A DNA stretch of 64,000 nucleotides, from NCBI GenBank assembly GCA_934691725.1, contig CAKUTF010000006.1:37394-101393 (forward strand). The letters run 5' to 3'. The translations under genes and the position numbers were made by a program. Source of the DNA: an uncultured Fibrobacter sp. (GTDB taxonomy: Bacteria > Fibrobacterota > Fibrobacteria > Fibrobacterales > Fibrobacteraceae). This document shows, in pieces, positions 26,338-35,949 of the stretch. Under the pieces are notes generated by a model. It was not told where the DNA came from and ran no database searches. It worked only from the letters and a program-made list of their open reading frames with translations. Every line of letters begins with the position of its first letter. Position 1 is the stretch's first letter.

Positions 26338-28908
26338 TTATCCAATCGGGCCGATACCTGCAAGGGAAATCAGCGGGGCGCCCGCCATGCGGGAATCGGA
26401 AAGGGAAATTTCAAATTCGGCGGCAAAATCGTTGTCCTCGGAATCGTCAACGAGAACCTGCTGGATTTTCAGCGCTTCTTTCGTCCAGACCGAAACGGTA
26501 TGCGATAAGGCCCGCGCTTCGGCATCGAGCCGGAACTTTCCATGTTCCGCTGTGTAATCCGCAAAAATTTCGGAAAGCCGTTTCTCCGTCCAGGGAATTC
26601 CCCCCGCATCGACAAGCGGAACGCCCTCTTCCAAATCTTCGGCAAGCAGGTCCAGCGCTTCGCCAAAACGTCCGTTCCGGACCAGCGACAAAAACGAGAA
26701 GATGCGAGACCGCGAAAGGGCCAGGAACTTTTTCCTGTCGAGCGTGACATCGTTTGCCGCTTCTTCGGCATGAAAAGCCTTTTCCGCAACGGCTTCCTTC
26801 GCTTCGAACTCCGGATTCTTCAAGCGTTCCCACTCTTCGAGAAGGCTCGAATCCGTCCGGCGAATCATTTCGCCCAGATAGTCTTCCATTTCGCGGACTT
26901 CATCCGTCTTAAAACTGTCGGGCACCGTCTGGGAAAGGACCTTGTACACATAGTTGATGTGGCGCAAAAGGACCGCTTCCATGCGAAGCAGCCCGTATTT
27001 CTTGACGTAGCCGCTGAACGTGTCGAAACTTTCTAGCATTTCGCGGACGATAGACTTCGGCTCGACATTCAAATTTTCAACCCACGGATGTTCGTCGGAA
27101 AATTCGTTGAACGTCGAATAGATGAATTCGCGGAGAGGTTTCGGGTATTCGACCTTGTCGAGTTCTTCCTGGATTTTGTTGTATTCGGCGTGTTCCGCCT
27201 TGAGTTCCGCATAGCGGGCATCCCGCGCCCGACGGAGCTGAATCCGCAGAATCGGTTCGGGATTTTCCACAATCGATTCGACAAGCGAGATGACATCCAG
27301 CGCAAAGTCAGGACTTTCCCGGTCGAGCTTCGGAAGCGTATCGAGCAGATAGAGCGAAAGCGGTTCATTCATCGCGAAATCGTTCTGCAAGTCCAGATTG
27401 ACGCGCACATGCGCCATCCCGGGTTCTGGATTCCGAATGAATTCCACGATATTCTTTTCGACCAGCGAACGGAACAGCAGGAACGCCCGATGCATCAGTT
27501 CCTTTTTCCGCTTGGCGCTTTCATGACAGTCCCGGATCAAGCGCCGCATCGCGAGGCAGCCATCCGTCTTGCGGGATAGAACGTTGATGAGCATCCCGTG
27601 CGAAACTTCGAACCGGGAGACAAGAGGCTCTGGCGGAGAATCGATCAGCCGCCGATACGTTCCTTCATCCCACATCACGAAGCCGTGTTCCGGAGGTTTC
27701 CGCTTCACGAACTTTTTCCCGCTTTGTGAAGCCTTTGCCGAGAGTTTGGCGTTTTCGATGACATGGGCGGGAGCTTCCGCGACGACATACCCGACATCGT
27801 CAAAGCCTTTTCTGCCCGCGCGCCCCGCAATCTGGTGAAAATCCCTCGAAGCGAGAATCGCCGTCTTGTCGCCCGAATACTTGCAGAGCTGCGTAAAGAG
27901 AACCGTCCGAATCGGAACGTTCACGCCGACGCCAAGCGTATCCGTTCCGCAGATCACCTTGAGAAGCCCCTTTTGGGAAAGCTTTTCCACCAGAATGCGA
28001 TACTTGGGCAAAAGTCCCGCATGGTGAAGCCCGATTCCCTGCTTGAGAAAACGCTTGAACTCCGGCCCATACGGGCTAGAAAAGCGGAATGTCGAAATCT
28101 CCTTCGCAATCGCCGCCTTTTCTTCTTTTGTACACAGACTAAGGCTTGTAAAGTTCTGGGCGTTTTCCGCCGCCGAATTTTGCGTAAAATGGACGACATA
28201 GACCGGAGCCTTTCCGCTGTTCACGAGCCCCTGGACAGTGGTCGAAATTTCGTTCATCGAATAGGAAAATTCTAGGGGGACAGGCCGAACAGTTCCCGTT
28301 ACGGTCACGCAAGGCTTCCCGTTCAGTTTTGAAAGCGCCTGCTCGAAAAATGTCGTCTTTCCGATTGTCGCGGACATCAAAAGGAATCGCGTCTGCGGAA
28401 GCGTCAGGAGCGGGACCTGCCATGCGACACCGCGTTCCCGGTCGGAATAATAGTGAAACTCATCCATCACGACATCTTGCAAGTCCAGCGTTTCGCCTTC
28501 CGAAAGCGAACGGTTTTCCAGAATTTCCGCGGTGCAGCAAAGAATCGGAGCGTCCGCATTCACCGTAGCGTCGCCGGTCGAAAGTCCCACGTTTTCCGGT
28601 CCGAATTCCCTGCAGAGAGAAAGCCACTTTTCGTTGACCAAGGCTTTGATGGGGCAAGTATAGGCGGAACGATGCCCAAGCGACAGGCTCATGAAATGAA
28701 GCGCCGTAGCGACCAGTGACTTTCCGCTTCCCGTCGGCGTATTCAGGATGACATTCTTACCGTCAAAAAGTTCGAGAACCGCATTTTCCTGGGCTTCATA
28801 CAAATTAATTTTTCGTTCATCAGCCCAGGCGAGAAAACGTTCGAGCAGCTCTTCGGACGAAACGGCTTCGCCATTTTGCGGCAAATATTCTTGGAGTGTC
28901 TTAGGCAT
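26338..28908 (-). CDS. Ski2-like DEAD/DEAH-box RNA/DNA helicase
   Basis: The 856-residue superfamily 2 helicase shows Walker A TPTGSGKS (motif I), motif II in the form VMDEFHYYSD, LLMSATIGKT (motif III) and QIAGRAGRKG (motif VI). After the RecA domains comes a long helical C-terminal region as in HelY/Mtr4-like proteins with a DUF3516-type tail. Roles would be RNA turnover or nucleic acid remodelling; substrate unknown. The ATG at 28908 is chosen over a TTG 9 bases upstream. TACATT lies 7 bases before it. Confidence 0.85.
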   Translation of the reverse strand: MPKTLQEYLPQNGEAVSSEELLERFLAWADERKINLYEAQENAVLELFDGKNVILNTPTGSGKSLVATALHFMSLSLGHRSAYTCPIKALVNEKWLSLCREFGPENVGLSTGDATVNADAPILCCTAEILENRSLSEGETLDLQDVVMDEFHYYSDRERGVAWQVPLLTLPQTRFLLMSATIGKTTFFEQALSKLNGKPCVTVTGTVRPVPLEFSYSMNEISTTVQGLVNSGKAPVYVVHFTQNSAAENAQNFTSLSLCTKEEKAAIAKEISTFRFSSPYGPEFKRFLKQGIGLHHAGLLPKYRILVEKLSQKGLLKVICGTDTLGVGVNVPIRTVLFTQLCKYSGDKTAILASRDFHQIAGRAGRKGFDDVGYVVAEAPAHVIENAKLSAKASQSGKKFVKRKPPEHGFVMWDEGTYRRLIDSPPEPLVSRFEVSHGMLINVLSRKTDGCLAMRRLIRDCHESAKRKKELMHRAFLLFRSLVEKNIVEFIRNPEPGMAHVRVNLDLQNDFAMNEPLSLYLLDTLPKLDRESPDFALDVISLVESIVENPEPILRIQLRRARDARYAELKAEHAEYNKIQEELDKVEYPKPLREFIYSTFNEFSDEHPWVENLNVEPKSIVREMLESFDTFSGYVKKYGLLRMEAVLLRHINYVYKVLSQTVPDSFKTDEVREMEDYLGEMIRRTDSSLLEEWERLKNPEFEAKEAVAEKAFHAEEAANDVTLDRKKFLALSRSRIFSFLSLVRNGRFGEALDLLAEDLEEGVPLVDAGGIPWTEKRLSEIFADYTAEHGKFRLDAEARALSHTVSVWTKEALKIQQVLVDDSEDNDFAAEFEISLSDSRMAGAPLISLAGIGPIG

Positions 28909-28978
28909 CAGCTGCAATGTAAAAATTTATTTGACGATTAAAAATCCGGAAAAAAAACTCGGCTTCAAAATAAACTTC

Positions 28979-29013
28979 CAAAACAAAAAACTCTCCTTCT
29001 TCGGGAGAGTTTT
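28979..29013 (-). terminator. Terminator of the PpiD/SurA-like gene
   Basis: A perfect 10-pair hairpin, AAAACTCTCC/GGAGAGTTTT around TTCTTCG. On the minus strand it is followed by TTTTTTGTTTT, so it terminates the foldase transcript that ends at 29035. Confidence 0.9.
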
Positions 29014-29034
29014 CTCTGGTTTATCGCTCCACGA

Positions 29035-30987
29035 TTATTCGCGGTAATAAAGATCCAGGTTGCTTTCGACATTTGCGGACTTTTCAAGGTTCGAAACAAA
29101 ATCGTTGAAAAGCATCGCATAGCCAAAGCGCCAAGTATTCGCCAAGTCCTCGGTGAGAGCCGTCTTCGCTGCCGATGTGTCAGGCAAGGTCCTGCTTAAA
29201 ATCTTGACCATCGCGGCGCCTTCGTTTGTCACAAACGGTTCGCCCCATTCGCCGACTTTCTGTTTCGAGAACACGCGGAAAAGCGCCGGATTGGAATACC
29301 CGATTCCCGGAACAAAACCGTCAAACGATGCGGTCGCTTTTTCGACCGTCACCTTTTCGATGCTCGAATCGGCAACCGAAGCGCCACTCGAATCCACGGC
29401 AAGCTGGACAGACTTCACCTTGTCTTCCACCGAGTTCAGGTAATGGAGCGCTGCATCCTTGGATTCCTGGAGCAGCAAGCCATTTTTAATTTTCTCGTAG
29501 TAAGGCGCCACGCTGCGCTTGCCCGCGGCGAGACTATCGATTCGCATAGCGACCAAAACAAAATTCCCATTTTTCAGCGCACCGGAAACTCTCCCTTCCG
29601 CAAGGTCCGGGCGTTCCTTGTTCACAAAGGCGTAAGCGGAAAGACCGCCGACAAATCCGAGTTCCGGAATATCCTCGCCATGGCCGATCCAAGGCGATTC
29701 GCGCGAAGGAACATTGCGAGCCGCGGCAGCCGCAGTAAACGAGGAATCCTCTTCTTCGACCGCGTTCTTGATTCCGAGGAGAATCTTTTCGAGGCTATCG
29801 ACCGTTTCCGGGGAAGCGGTGACCGAGAAGAGAATGTGCGCGGCTTTCACTTTTTCCGTTCCCGTGGAATCCTTCATCTTTCCGAGGTTCTGGATGATAT
29901 GGTAACCGTAACGCGTACGGACCGGTTCCGATATTTCGCCGGAATCCAGCGCAAAGGCGACATCTTCAAACTCCTTGACCCATGTTCCACGAGCCGTATA
30001 GTCGCCGAGAAGCCCACCGTTTGCCGCCGACGCGACATCCTCGCTAGAAACCTTCGCCATATCCTCGAAACTCGACACCGTGGAAGAATCCTTCAATTGG
30101 TAATAGACCGTCATCGCATACTTGCGGATTTCCTCTTCGTCCTTCACCGTCGGCTGGAGCGGCAAATAGGCGTAAGCCAAACGGACTTCATCCCGTTCGA
30201 CAAAGAAGCTGTCCGGGTGGGCGTTGAAATAGGCGCTCACCTTGAGGCTATCGACCGAAGCCGGATCCGCCTTAAAATCATCCGCCGAAACAAAGGCGAC
30301 TTCGACATCCTGGGAAGTCAAGCGGTTGTTCACGTTCCACTGGGATTCGAGGCTCGTCGGGTGGGCGTTCGCCGTCACAAAAATCTGGAGCTGGTGCAGG
30401 GGAATCGTCATCGACTTGAGTTCCTGCTCATAGCTCTGCATGTTTATCCATTCATAGGCGGACGGCGTTTCGAGCCAGGCGTCGAACGCGGCCTTGTCAA
30501 AAGCCGTATCGAGAAGGAACTGCGGAAGCGTCTGGAGATAGGCCTGGATATTCTGGGAAGCTTCCTGCTCGTTCGCGGAGTTCGCCTGAATCATGTAGAT
30601 GCGCTGTTGGGCTTCCTCGCTAACCATGCGGCGGACCGCGTCCGGGTTGTTCTTCAGCTCCGCTTTCATCTCGGCGACGGAAGCATAGAGAGCGTTCGCG
30701 TCGAACTGGGACTTGAGGAGTTCCTGCTGGACAAACGTCCGGAAGACTTCGCTGCGCAGCTGAGCGCGCTGTTCGTCCGAAATGTTCTGTCCGCGGTAAT
30801 TCGCTTCGGTGATACGGTTCACGCGGTTGTTGTATTCCGCATAGGAAATTTCGCGCCCATCGACACGACCGATCGGATACTGGTGAGACTGCTCCGGTGT
30901 GCGGTCCATCGCCAGAAGTCCGAGCGCAATGCCTACGGCAAAAATGGCAATAACCCATTTCGCGTTTTCGTTAATCCATGTCAGCAT
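29035..30987 (-). CDS. PpiD/SurA-type periplasmic peptidyl-prolyl isomerase
   Basis: The 650-residue protein has a single N-terminal membrane anchor (WVIAIFAVGIALGLLAM), a SurA-type N-terminal chaperone domain and a parvulin domain (about residues 250-420, with GGLLGDYTARGTWVKEFED and RYGYHIIQNLG). A second degenerate parvulin-like domain starts at VKAAHILFS. It likely assists folding of exported and outer-membrane proteins. The ATG at 30987 has GGAG 8 bases upstream. A strong terminator follows. Confidence 0.85.
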   Translation of the reverse strand: MLTWINENAKWVIAIFAVGIALGLLAMDRTPEQSHQYPIGRVDGREISYAEYNNRVNRITEANYRGQNISDEQRAQLRSEVFRTFVQQELLKSQFDANALYASVAEMKAELKNNPDAVRRMVSEEAQQRIYMIQANSANEQEASQNIQAYLQTLPQFLLDTAFDKAAFDAWLETPSAYEWINMQSYEQELKSMTIPLHQLQIFVTANAHPTSLESQWNVNNRLTSQDVEVAFVSADDFKADPASVDSLKVSAYFNAHPDSFFVERDEVRLAYAYLPLQPTVKDEEEIRKYAMTVYYQLKDSSTVSSFEDMAKVSSEDVASAANGGLLGDYTARGTWVKEFEDVAFALDSGEISEPVRTRYGYHIIQNLGKMKDSTGTEKVKAAHILFSVTASPETVDSLEKILLGIKNAVEEEDSSFTAAAAARNVPSRESPWIGHGEDIPELGFVGGLSAYAFVNKERPDLAEGRVSGALKNGNFVLVAMRIDSLAAGKRSVAPYYEKIKNGLLLQESKDAALHYLNSVEDKVKSVQLAVDSSGASVADSSIEKVTVEKATASFDGFVPGIGYSNPALFRVFSKQKVGEWGEPFVTNEGAAMVKILSRTLPDTSAAKTALTEDLANTWRFGYAMLFNDFVSNLEKSANVESNLDLYYRE

Positions 30988-31085
30988 AGAGTAAACTCCA
31001 TTGATTTTTGCCAAATGTAATAAAAAAAGAACTCTTTTCCGATAAGCGGCCTTTTGTATAGCCGTAATTTCGCTTTTTTTCTATT

Positions 31086-32714
31086 ATGGGTATCGCCTTC
31101 GAAACTTCAACTCCAGAGGCCACAGTGTACGACATCTTGATCCTCGGCGCCGGCATTTCCGGTTTGAGCGCAGCCCTCAAGGCCGCAGAACACGGGCATT
31201 CCGTTCTCATCCTCACCAAGGGGGCGAAGCCGGACGGTTCATCGAACTACGCGCAGGGCGGAATCTGCTCGGTGACGGATCCGAGGGATTCTTTCAAGCT
31301 ACACCAGGACGATACTTGCGAAGCGGGAGCCGGGCTCTGCAAAAAAAATGCGGTCAGGATTCTCGTCGAAAACGGTCCGAAGACTATCGAACAGCTGGTC
31401 AAATGGGGAGTCCGCTTCACCCCGGCAGAGGCTAACGATTCGGGCATTCCGTTCGACCTTCACCTAGAAGGCGGCCACAGCCACCGAAGAATCCTCCACG
31501 CCGCGGATTTGACAGGAAAGGAAATCATGCGGGCGCTTATCGCAAAGCTCCACGAATTTCCAAACATCACCTTCCTAGAAAACGCCCTGATCGAAGACTT
31601 GGTTTTGGACAAAACGAAAAAGCGCGTGCTCGGAGCGAAAATCATCCACCAGAAGACAGGAAAGACGGAAGCCATCTTCGCAAAAGTCACCCTGATGGCA
31701 ACCGGTGGAGCAGGACGCCTCTGGTTCCATACGATAGACCCTCCCGATGCCTGCGGTGACGGCATCGCCATCGCGGCACGCGCCGGAGCGGCCATCCAGG
31801 ACGTCGAATTCATGCAGTTCCACCCGACTTCTCTCTTTGCCCCGAGCCTCAAAAAATCGTTCCTCATCTCGGAAGCGGTCAGAGGCTTTGGCGGGATTCT
31901 CAAAAATTCCAAAGGCGAAGAATTCATGAACGGCGTGCATCCGCTACGTTCGCTAGCCCCACGCGACATCGTCGCCCGAGCCATCCACCGTGAAATGGAG
32001 CGCACCGGCGAACCCTGCATGTATCTAGACGTCACGGCCCACAACCCGAAGGACACGCGGACGCATTTCCCGCACATCTACGCAAAGTGCCTCTCCGTCG
32101 GGATCGACATGACCAAGGATTGGATTCCCGTCGTCCCGGCAGCGCATTACATGTGCGGCGGAATTCTCGTCGATACGTGGTCGCGGACAAAGCTTGAAGG
32201 TTTCTACGCTTCGGGAGAAGTCGCGGCGACAGGCGTGCACGGAGCAAACCGTCTCGCTTCCAATTCGCTTCTCGAAAGCGTCGTTTTCGCACTCCGGGCA
32301 GTCGAAAACATGGAAAAAACCGGGGCTTTCAAAAAGAGCTTCCGCAAACCGGCCATTCCCTCCGAAACAATCGTCATGACCCAGGACCGCCACTGGAAAA
32401 AACGCACCCTCGAAGCGAAAAAACTCATGTGGGACAAATGCGGCATCGTCCGCTCTGTCGCTGGACTCAAGGATGGACTCGAAAAGCTCCGGGAATTCAA
32501 CCGCGAAGTCGAAGCGGCAATGAAAAAAACGGGAGCAAAATCCGTTTCCCTGCTCGAATTCCGCAATGCGGTAGAAAGCAGCATTCTCATCGTGAAAAGT
32601 GCGCTCGCCCGCAAGGAATCCCGCGGACTCCAATCCATCCTGGACTACCCCAAGACCTCGCCCAAAGTCGTCCATCACAGTTTGTATCTAAAATATCCGC
32701 TTGAGGAGAATTAG
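31086..32714 (+). CDS. nadB: L-aspartate oxidase
   Basis: This 542-residue flavoprotein oxidises L-aspartate to iminoaspartate, the first step of NAD synthesis. The FAD-binding motif is LILGAGISGLSAALKA; the substrate region has NYAQGGICSV and LEGGHSHRRILHAADLTG; the C-terminal GVHGANRLASNSLLESVVF is the conserved cap block. Length is normal. nadA and nadC are not adjacent. It is followed by a repeat-rich spacer. Confidence 0.95.
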   Translation: MGIAFETSTPEATVYDILILGAGISGLSAALKAAEHGHSVLILTKGAKPDGSSNYAQGGICSVTDPRDSFKLHQDDTCEAGAGLCKKNAVRILVENGPKTIEQLVKWGVRFTPAEANDSGIPFDLHLEGGHSHRRILHAADLTGKEIMRALIAKLHEFPNITFLENALIEDLVLDKTKKRVLGAKIIHQKTGKTEAIFAKVTLMATGGAGRLWFHTIDPPDACGDGIAIAARAGAAIQDVEFMQFHPTSLFAPSLKKSFLISEAVRGFGGILKNSKGEEFMNGVHPLRSLAPRDIVARAIHREMERTGEPCMYLDVTAHNPKDTRTHFPHIYAKCLSVGIDMTKDWIPVVPAAHYMCGGILVDTWSRTKLEGFYASGEVAATGVHGANRLASNSLLESVVFALRAVENMEKTGAFKKSFRKPAIPSETIVMTQDRHWKKRTLEAKKLMWDKCGIVRSVAGLKDGLEKLREFNREVEAAMKKTGAKSVSLLEFRNAVESSILIVKSALARKESRGLQSILDYPKTSPKVVHHSLYLKYPLEEN

Positions 32715-32729
32715 CGATTAAGACGGCTA

Positions 32730-32985
32730 GTCAGAGCTTAGTTGAGAGAACTTAGTGCTTAGACCAGCAGACATTTAAATTTAGGGACTAGGGATGAGGG
32801 AGTAGTCAGCAGACGTCTAAGCTTTGGAGGCACGATAAGCGGGACACGGGATGCGGGAATTTGAAACGAACCGTTTCCAGTCTGTTGTCATTCCCGTACT
32901 CCGATACGGGAATCTCGTCCGATAACGACAGGTTAGCGAGCTTGCCGAGCTATGCCCGACAAATATGAAAACAAGTTCTAAGGTT
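32730..32985. repeat. Second locus of the dispersed intergenic repeat
   Basis: This 284-base gene-free gap repeats phrases of the 2872-3500 block in the same order: AGAGCTTAGTTGAGAGAACT, GCAGACGTCTAAGCTTT, AAGCGGGACA, a GTCATTCCC hairpin and GACAGGTTAGCGAGCTTG. Here the hairpin has arms ATTCCCGTA/TACGGGAAT around CTCCGA (32890-32913), a different sequence but the same design, which means the pairing is kept while bases change. Confidence 0.75.
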
Positions 32986-32998
32986 TAACGGGAAAGCT

Positions 32999-34084
32999 TT
33001 ATCCGATGTCCGAATCGTCTTCGAGGTCCAGATCTTTGTCAGCCTCCTCGATTTCCTGCTGGGACGGAGCTTCGCCAAAGTCGTCGTCGCGGGCTTCGTC
33101 CAGGGAATCCGCCCCGAGAAGCTTCGCCTGGTAGTTCAGGTGGCGAGCCTCCTTCGACAAGCCCAGCCCGAGAATTTCGGCGCACTCTTCGCAGTAGCCC
33201 AAATCCTTATCGACACGGTATTCGGGCGAGACGAGATTCCGGCAGCACTTGGTGCACAGCTGGTTCGAGCATTCCTTCGTAAAGCGAAGATTCTCCTCCT
33301 GCAGTTCCTGGACAACCCGCGCATAGAGTTCTTCGGGCGTTTCCTCGGCGAGAGATGCGCGATGCCGCATACTCGCCGTCGGTTTTTCCACCGCTTCCGA
33401 CGAAACTTTTTTCTTCGAGGAGCGGTCTTCCTGTTCGTCATCTTCAAAGAAGAAGACGACTTTGGACATTTTGGCGCCGCTTCTCAGGAGGACAGAATCT
33501 TCGACCGGTTCGTTCGCCTTGGGCTTCTCCGAGGCGACAGCTTTCTTTTCCACCGCCTTCGGTTCGACTACAGCCGACTTGGCTACTGCCGCCGCGTCCT
33601 TGATTTCCGGTTTCTTCGGAGCAACCGGCTTGGCGGACTGTTCGGTCGGCTTTAAATTCTTCTTGACTTTTTTTTCTTCTTTCGGTTCCGTTTTGACCGG
33701 CTTTTTCACTGGAGCCGCTTTCGTCGGAACATTTTTCTTCGCAACCGGAGCCTTCGGCGCGGGCTTCTTGGTCTCCGGCTTTTTCGCATTCGCTTTTTTT
33801 ACAGAGACCGTTTTCTTTACAGGTTCGGATTTCTTAGCCGCTTTTTTCGCCGACTTTATCGGCGCTTTTTTCGGAGGTTCCTTGGCAGCCACGGGCTTTT
33901 TGGCCGGAGCCGCTTTCGCCTTCACCGCCGTTTTCCTGGCAGGCGCAGACTTCGCTGCCGGGGCGGATTTCTTCGGAGCGGCACTCTTCGTTGGCTGGAC
34001 CTTCTTTGCAGGGCTAGCCTTTTTCGTACTGGACTTTTTTTCGGGAACCGTTTTTTTCGCGGGCGATTGTTTTTTTGAGCTCAT
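32999..34084 (-). CDS. Lys/Ala/Pro-rich protein with C-terminal four-cysteine zinc ribbon
   Basis: The first half of this 361-residue protein is a long low-complexity tract of Lys, Ala and Pro (repeats such as KKSAPAAKSAPARKTAVKAK), as in bacterial histone H1-like DNA- or RNA-binding proteins. The C-terminal part has a conserved-looking ribbon CTKCC...CEEC like the DksA/TraR finger region, then an acidic tail (DKDLDLEDDSDIG). The combination suggests a nucleic-acid-binding protein that may also touch RNA polymerase or the ribosome; this is inference. It is divergent from lepA with 33 bases between starts. Confidence 0.7.
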   Translation of the reverse strand: MSSKKQSPAKKTVPEKKSSTKKASPAKKVQPTKSAAPKKSAPAAKSAPARKTAVKAKAAPAKKPVAAKEPPKKAPIKSAKKAAKKSEPVKKTVSVKKANAKKPETKKPAPKAPVAKKNVPTKAAPVKKPVKTEPKEEKKVKKNLKPTEQSAKPVAPKKPEIKDAAAVAKSAVVEPKAVEKKAVASEKPKANEPVEDSVLLRSGAKMSKVVFFFEDDEQEDRSSKKKVSSEAVEKPTASMRHRASLAEETPEELYARVVQELQEENLRFTKECSNQLCTKCCRNLVSPEYRVDKDLGYCEECAEILGLGLSKEARHLNYQAKLLGADSLDEARDDDFGEAPSQQEIEEADKDLDLEDDSDIG

Positions 34085-34117
34085 ACCTGTAAAATATAAC
34101 AAACTATATTTGGGGCA

Positions 34118-35947
34118 ATGGCCAATACAGAAGACAATATCCGCAATTTTTCGATTATCGCCCACATTGACCACGGCAAATCGACGCTCGCCGACCGCCT
34201 GATCGAACTGACGAAGACAGTCGCCGAAAAGGACATGACAAACCAGCTCCTCGACGACATGGACCTCGAACGGGAGCGCGGCATCACCATCAAGGCCCAC
34301 GCCATCCGGCTCTGCTACGAACGGGCAGACGGTCAATACATCTTGAACATGATAGACACGCCGGGGCACGTGGATTTCAGCTACGAGGTCAGCCGCTCGC
34401 TCGCCGCCTGCGAAGGCGCGGTTCTCGTCGTCGATGCGACCCAGGGAATCCAGGCCCAGACGCTTTCGAACCTCTATCTCGCCATCGAGAACGACCTGAC
34501 CATCGTCCCCGTCTTGAACAAGGTCGATCTGCCGAGCGCGAGTCCGGACCACGTCGCTGAACTAGTAGGCGACCTTCTGGGATACGACCCGCAGAAAATT
34601 CCGCGCATTTCCGCAAAGACCGGGCTGAACGTCGCCGAAATTCTCGACCGCATCGTCGATGAAATTCCCGCGCCCAAAGGCGACCGCAACGGCAAGCTCA
34701 AGGCGCTCATTTTCGATTCGATGTACGATTCCTACCGAGGCGTCATCAACGATATCCGCATTTTCGAAGGAACGCTCCGACCGGGCATGGAAATCCAGCT
34801 GATGGCGACAGGCGCTGTCTATACGGTGACGGAAGTCGGAACGTTCTCCATGAAGCGCAACCCGCGCAAGGAACTTTCCGTCGGCATGGTCGGCTACGTT
34901 CTCGCAAACGTCAAGACCATCAGCGACGTAAAAATCGGAGACACGATTACCGACGCCGAAGACCCGGCAGAGGAACCGCTCCCCGGATACAAGGAAATCC
35001 AGCCGATGATTTACTCGGGAATCTACCCGATAGATCCGGAAGATTACAAGAACCTGCGCGAAGCGCTCGAAAAACTCAAGCTGAACGATTCCGCGCTCCA
35101 GTGGGAACCGGAGACCTCGGACGCCCTAGGCTTCGGATTCCGGACGGGATTTCTCGGGCTTCTGCACATGGAAATCGTGCAGGAACGCCTCGACCGCGAA
35201 TTCGGGGTGAACATCATCACGACCGTCCCGAACGTGGAATACCACGTCTATCTGACCGGCGGCGAAATGGTGAAGGTTTCCAGTCCGTCCAAGCTGCCGG
35301 ACGCTTCCCGCTACGAACGCATCGAGGAACCATACGTCAAGGCGCAGATCTTCACGCCAAAGGATTTTGTCGGCGGACTGATGAAGCTTTGCGAAGAGAA
35401 GCGCGGCGAATTCGAGAACATGGAATACATCGACGAGACGAAAGTCATTCTCAAATACGACCTGCCTCTTGCCGAAATCATGTTCGACTTTTATGACAGG
35501 CTGAAATCCATCAGCCGCGGCTACGGCGGCTTAGACTACACGCCGGCAGGCTACCGCCCGAACAACCTAGTCAAGCTAGATATTCTCCTGAACGGCGAAC
35601 CGGTCGATGCCTTCTCCGTCATCATCCACAGGGAAAAGTCCGCCCAATATGCGAACGCCATCTGCGTGCGCCTCAAGGACCTCATCCCGAGGCAGCAATT
35701 CGATGTTGCGATCCAAGGCGCCATCGGCGGGAAGATCATCAGCCGCAGCACGGTCAAGGCGGTTCGGAAAGACGTTCTCGCCAAATGCTACGGGGGCGAC
35801 ATCACTCGCAAGCGCAAACTGCTCGAAAAACAGAAAGAAGGCAAGAAGCGCATGAAGAGCATCGGGACCGTCGAAGTTCCGCAAAAAGCGTTTCTCGCGG
35901 TCCTGTCCCTTTCCGATGCGGGAAAGCCTTCCGACGGCAAGGATTAG
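34118..35947 (+). CDS. lepA: Elongation factor 4 (LepA)
   Basis: The 609-residue translational GTPase acts on ribosomes during initiation or stalled elongation. G-domain motifs are AHIDHGKSTLADRL (G1), RERGITIKA (G2), DTPGHVDFSYEV (G3) and LNKVDLP (G4). The LepA-specific C-terminal domain is present, including GGLDYTPAGYRPNNLVK and RKRKLLEKQKEGKKRMK. A TATATTTG element lies 7 bases before the ATG. The next gene starts 2 bases after its stop. Confidence 0.97.
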   Translation: MANTEDNIRNFSIIAHIDHGKSTLADRLIELTKTVAEKDMTNQLLDDMDLERERGITIKAHAIRLCYERADGQYILNMIDTPGHVDFSYEVSRSLAACEGAVLVVDATQGIQAQTLSNLYLAIENDLTIVPVLNKVDLPSASPDHVAELVGDLLGYDPQKIPRISAKTGLNVAEILDRIVDEIPAPKGDRNGKLKALIFDSMYDSYRGVINDIRIFEGTLRPGMEIQLMATGAVYTVTEVGTFSMKRNPRKELSVGMVGYVLANVKTISDVKIGDTITDAEDPAEEPLPGYKEIQPMIYSGIYPIDPEDYKNLREALEKLKLNDSALQWEPETSDALGFGFRTGFLGLLHMEIVQERLDREFGVNIITTVPNVEYHVYLTGGEMVKVSSPSKLPDASRYERIEEPYVKAQIFTPKDFVGGLMKLCEEKRGEFENMEYIDETKVILKYDLPLAEIMFDFYDRLKSISRGYGGLDYTPAGYRPNNLVKLDILLNGEPVDAFSVIIHREKSAQYANAICVRLKDLIPRQQFDVAIQGAIGGKIISRSTVKAVRKDVLAKCYGGDITRKRKLLEKQKEGKKRMKSIGTVEVPQKAFLAVLSLSDAGKPSDGKD

Positions 35948-35949
35948 CG

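Noticed and set aside
29443..31020. Long open frame (525 codons) antisense to the PpiD/SurA-like gene
   Set aside because: No domain or start signal; the minus-strand protein has clear parvulin motifs, so this is a composition shadow.
33462..34202. Phe/Gly/Ala-rich open frame antisense to the Lys/Ala/Pro-rich gene
   Set aside because: Its hydrophobic repeats are simply the complement of Lys/Ala/Pro codons and cross the lepA start.
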